Assembly: GCA_934675465.1 (NCBI GenBank)
Contig: CAKUQM010000071.1
Location: forward strand, 1-5,224
Reading direction: 5' to 3'
Length of the DNA: 5,224 bases
Source of the DNA: an uncultured Erysipelotrichaceae bacterium
GTDB taxonomy: Bacteria; Bacillota_I; Bacilli_A; Erysipelotrichales; Erysipelotrichaceae
Notes under the pieces: model-generated
The model's database searches: none
What the model saw: only the letters and a program-made list of their open reading frames with translations
What the model was told of the DNA's origin: nothing
Shown here: positions 2,791-5,224 of the stretch, piece after piece
Numbering within the stretch: position 1 is the stretch's first letter
Layout of the letters: each line of letters begins with the position of its first letter
Made by a program: the position numbers and the translations under genes

Positions 2791-4902
2791 TTATTTCTTA
2801 AATGAATTAGTTTCAGGATCAAATTCAGCTTCATGAAGCCAAACATAAGCATCATCTTCACATCTATCTGTTTGTAACCAAGGATTGCCATCCAAATGTC
2901 TAATCATCCAACAAGTATACATTTGATAGCCTGGAGCGCATACTTGAGGATGTAACTTACCACCTGGAATAGCTGAGAAACTACGGTTAGTACTCTTAAA
3001 CACCTCATCTCCTACATAACTAGCTCCAAAGCCTTCTTCATGATCGAATAAAAAGTAATAACATTCAGGCTGTGGGTGTCTATGAGGAAGATAGCCTGAC
3101 CAATTACCTGGATCATTTAAAACCTCGCCCAATACCATGTTGCTTAGTGGATTGATGTCATGATCAAAGATTGTATTAACTCTTCTCGCTGCCGTATTGT
3201 TGTACTTACCCTTGTTAGAATAATTGAATGGAGCATCACTAGGCTTATATAACTTAGACTTGAAATCATTGTCATTCTTTGTCTTTTGAACAAGAATTTC
3301 AGTTTCACTATTAGCCTTAACCACAATAGTCTTATTCTTAGAAACGTGTCCAGCATACGGTCCATCAAGGAAGACCGATCTTCTAGTCACACTTTCCTTA
3401 ACACCATCAACATCCATTTCTAATTCGCCATTCAAAAGTAAAACAGCAACTTCTTCATCGCTACTTGTAAACGCCAAGGTTTCACCCTTAGTCAACTTAT
3501 ATACACGAATATCCATTAACATATCGCTATATTCGTTGTCATAAGTTGTTAGAATCATCTCACCTTTCTCATCAAATTTTGGATAACCAAATACTTTCTT
3601 TTCCATACCCTTTAACCTTTCTGTTATCTTATATAAAGTATCTACACTACCTACATTACCTGGGAAGATTACTACAGGCATATCTTTAAATTTAGAATCA
3701 TCTAAAATCCTTATTACCCCTACGTTCTTTTCAATTTGTCCAAGTGCTAATGCCTTCTTAACATTTAAACCAACACTTAAACAATCATAAGAAGTAATGC
3801 CACCCTTAGATATCAAGAATGAAGGACGTACCTTTAATAAAGATAAGATACCTGTAAGCTCTCTAGAAATGCTTACTGCCATTTCTAATTGTTTTTCTTT
3901 ATCATCACCAGGGAAATCTACACGATCTCTTCTAGTAGCCAACAATACCGTTTTATTTTGCCTTAGTTTTTCATCGATTATTTTTGCACACCTAATAGCC
4001 TCGTCATGCAACCTATTATTTAACACTTCATGTTGATTAAATTCAACATAATCGACATTTGAATCATGCTTCTTCAAATACGCCAATTGATCACTTGTAT
4101 TCTTAACATGAGAACCAGCTAGAATCAAACCACCACTTCCATAAGATATACACTTTTTGCTATCTAAATAAGGAATATCCGTAATATTACCTAATTCTTT
4201 AACCAAAGATGCTGCACATCTAAATAAAAATTTCTTATTTGTATGCTTATAAGCACATACAAATTTTCTTAAATCATCCACTGATGTACAATTAACAATC
4301 ACCTTATTGAAGTTTGTAACACTATTTAATTTACCAACGATATCATTATCATCTAAACCAATGGAAACACAATCATTTGCCTTATATTTACCTTGAGTCT
4401 TTTCTTCTACATATTCTTTTAAATTAGAACTTCTAAAGCCAAAGGTCTTATCTTTCGCAAATTCACTCTCACCAACTGGAATTTCTACACCATTGCTAAT
4501 CACATAATGAACATCATTAACCGTTTTTCTAATGCCATCAAGATAAGGACAAATAATTTCACCGTCAATTAAATAACCATTATCGTTTAATACTTTCTTA
4601 ATCACTTCACCTTCTAAAGGAAAATGACCTCTTAAAGACGAATCTCCTCTTGAAATAATAGTAAAGTCAATATTCAATTCCTTTGCGATATCACATATCA
4701 TTTGAATAAGTTTCTCATGATATTCAATTGTCTCTTGTTCACTGAAAGCTCTTGAATTTGTAGAAATATAAAACATTTCTCTTGGATCTTTAAAAGCTTC
4801 ACACAAAAGATTGTAATCATAATTAATTAACACCAATACATCATGTACTGTTTGAATACCTGTTGGATCATCATCTAGAACTATATATTTATGTTTTATC
4901 AT
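2791..4902 (-). CDS. Fusion protein: four-carbon acid sugar kinase (DUF1537/OtnK type) + IolB/KduI-type sugar-acid isomerase
   Basis: Residues 1-230 match the substrate-binding half of DUF1537 kinases: DDDPTG at 10-15 and SRGDSSLRGHFPLEGE at 84-99. Residues 250-432 match the nucleotide-binding half: GSGGLILAGSH (255-265), SKGGITS (365-371) and FPGNVGS (413-419). Such kinases phosphorylate sugar acids with ATP and are normally 400-460 residues long. Residues 437-703 are a complete IolB-like double cupin: DPGNWSGYLPHRHPQPE supplies H607, H609 and E613, and LHPQ supplies H651, the expected metal ligands. IolB converts 5-deoxy-glucuronate to 5-keto-2-deoxygluconate; relatives act on 4-deoxy-uronates. 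In myo-inositol breakdown the next step is a phosphorylation, so isomerase and kinase in one chain would join consecutive reactions (inference). Upstream in-frame stops fix the ATG, but no Shine-Dalgarno sequence precedes it. A terminator follows at 2703-2740. Confidence 0.9.
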   Translation of the reverse strand: MIKHKYIVLDDDPTGIQTVHDVLVLINYDYNLLCEAFKDPREMFYISTNSRAFSEQETIEYHEKLIQMICDIAKELNIDFTIISRGDSSLRGHFPLEGEVIKKVLNDNGYLIDGEIICPYLDGIRKTVNDVHYVISNGVEIPVGESEFAKDKTFGFRSSNLKEYVEEKTQGKYKANDCVSIGLDDNDIVGKLNSVTNFNKVIVNCTSVDDLRKFVCAYKHTNKKFLFRCAASLVKELGNITDIPYLDSKKCISYGSGGLILAGSHVKNTSDQLAYLKKHDSNVDYVEFNQHEVLNNRLHDEAIRCAKIIDEKLRQNKTVLLATRRDRVDFPGDDKEKQLEMAVSISRELTGILSLLKVRPSFLISKGGITSYDCLSVGLNVKKALALGQIEKNVGVIRILDDSKFKDMPVVIFPGNVGSVDTLYKITERLKGMEKKVFGYPKFDEKGEMILTTYDNEYSDMLMDIRVYKLTKGETLAFTSSDEEVAVLLLNGELEMDVDGVKESVTRRSVFLDGPYAGHVSKNKTIVVKANSETEILVQKTKNDNDFKSKLYKPSDAPFNYSNKGKYNNTAARRVNTIFDHDINPLSNMVLGEVLNDPGNWSGYLPHRHPQPECYYFLFDHEEGFGASYVGDEVFKSTNRSFSAIPGGKLHPQVCAPGYQMYTCWMIRHLDGNPWLQTDRCEDDAYVWLHEAEFDPETNSFKK

Positions 4903-4973
4903 ACTTAAATGATATCATTTTTAAACATAATATACATAATTTTGTATAATTATATTGTTGGAGGATTAATAAA
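4903..4973. promoter_or_regulatory. Divergent promoter region between the fusion gene and the dehydrogenase gene
   Basis: On the plus strand TATAAT (4945-4950), with a weak TTAAAC 18 nt upstream, would serve the dehydrogenase gene. On the minus strand TATATT (4934-4929) would start the fusion gene near 4922, leaving a leader of only about 20 nt. TATACA-TAATTT-TGTATA (4931-4948) is a perfect inverted repeat covering both -10 boxes. AAATGATATCATTT (4907-4920) is a 14-bp palindrome between the fusion-gene start site and its ATG. Either could be an operator that switches both genes together. Confidence 0.55.
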
Positions 4974-5224
4974 ATGTTTGACTTAAATAGTTTTTCATTA
5001 GAAGGCAAAGTAGCCCTAGTAACAGGAGGAGGAAGTGGTATCGGTTTTGGTATCACATGTGCCCTATATAAGGCTGGAGCTAAAGTTTGTTTTAATCAAA
5101 GAAGTGTAGAAAAAGTAAATAAGGCTTTAAAGGAATTTGAAAATGAAGGAGTTAAAGCTTATGGTTATGTTTGTGATGTAACTAAGGAAGATGAAGTTAA
5201 TAAATTAGTAAAAAAGATTAATGA
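4974..5224 (+). CDS. Short-chain dehydrogenase/reductase, gluconate 5-dehydrogenase/KduD-like (N-terminal part, cut by window edge)
   Basis: The first 83 codons encode the start of a classical SDR Rossmann fold. The opening SFSLEGKVALVTGG is typical of gluconate 5-dehydrogenase and 2-deoxy-gluconate 3-dehydrogenase (KduD) relatives. The dinucleotide-binding motif TGGGSGIG lies at 17-24, and CDV (67-69) fits the conserved acidic residue that contacts adenine. N41-Q42-R43 at the end of the second strand, with an arginine and no acidic residue, hints at NADP(H) rather than NAD(H). The catalytic Ser-Tyr-Lys lies outside the window. GGAGG sits 9 nt before the ATG. It diverges from the sugar-acid isomerase-kinase gene, so a keto-sugar-acid reduction or oxidation in the same pathway is likely. 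The exact substrate is not determined. Confidence 0.92.
   Translation, partial: MFDLNSFSLEGKVALVTGGGSGIGFGITCALYKAGAKVCFNQRSVEKVNKALKEFENEGVKAYGYVCDVTKEDEVNKLVKKIN

Noticed and set aside
3144..4036. Two further frames inside the kinase-isomerase gene (3144-3368 minus, 3797-4036 plus)
   Set aside because: Both overlap a strongly supported coding frame with recognisable domains and have no independent start signal.

Overview
The window is AT-rich DNA with standard-code genes, strong GGAGG-type ribosome binding sites and intrinsic U-tract terminators. This suggests a low-GC Gram-positive (Firmicutes-type) bacterium. I cannot name a genus. Most of it reads on the minus strand.

Left end (1-540): the N-terminal part of a TetR-family repressor (minus strand, cut by the window edge), its AT-rich upstream region, and a stand-alone small RNA gene (about 328-467).

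Middle left (545-2134): a compact minus-strand set of three small genes. It reads a secreted 183-residue protein, then a 100-residue and a 99-residue membrane protein. None belongs to a family I recognise. Upstream lies a roughly 190-nt non-coding stretch that folds on paper into a 13-bp closing stem enclosing three hairpins, followed by another hairpin. It is either a long structured leader or a separate RNA.

Middle right (2165-2700): two more small RNA genes in tandem, related to the one at 328-467. All three have a near-consensus -10 box at the same distance from a UGCUUC 5' arm, a matching GAAGCA arm about 45-95 nt later, and an intrinsic terminator. Beyond them is a gene-free stretch with a palindrome, a 19-bp direct repeat and a long-loop inverted repeat.

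Right end (2703-5224): a strong terminator and a 703-residue minus-strand protein that joins an N-terminal four-carbon acid sugar kinase (DUF1537/OtnK type) to a C-terminal IolB/KduI-type sugar-acid isomerase in one reading frame. Divergent from it, across a 71-bp promoter region with two inverted repeats, is the start of a short-chain dehydrogenase resembling gluconate 5-dehydrogenase or KduD. Together these suggest sugar-acid (uronate, inositol-derived or aldonate) catabolism with isomerase, kinase and oxidoreductase steps.

The two most unusual items are the kinase-isomerase fusion and the three-member small RNA family that brackets the secreted/membrane gene set.
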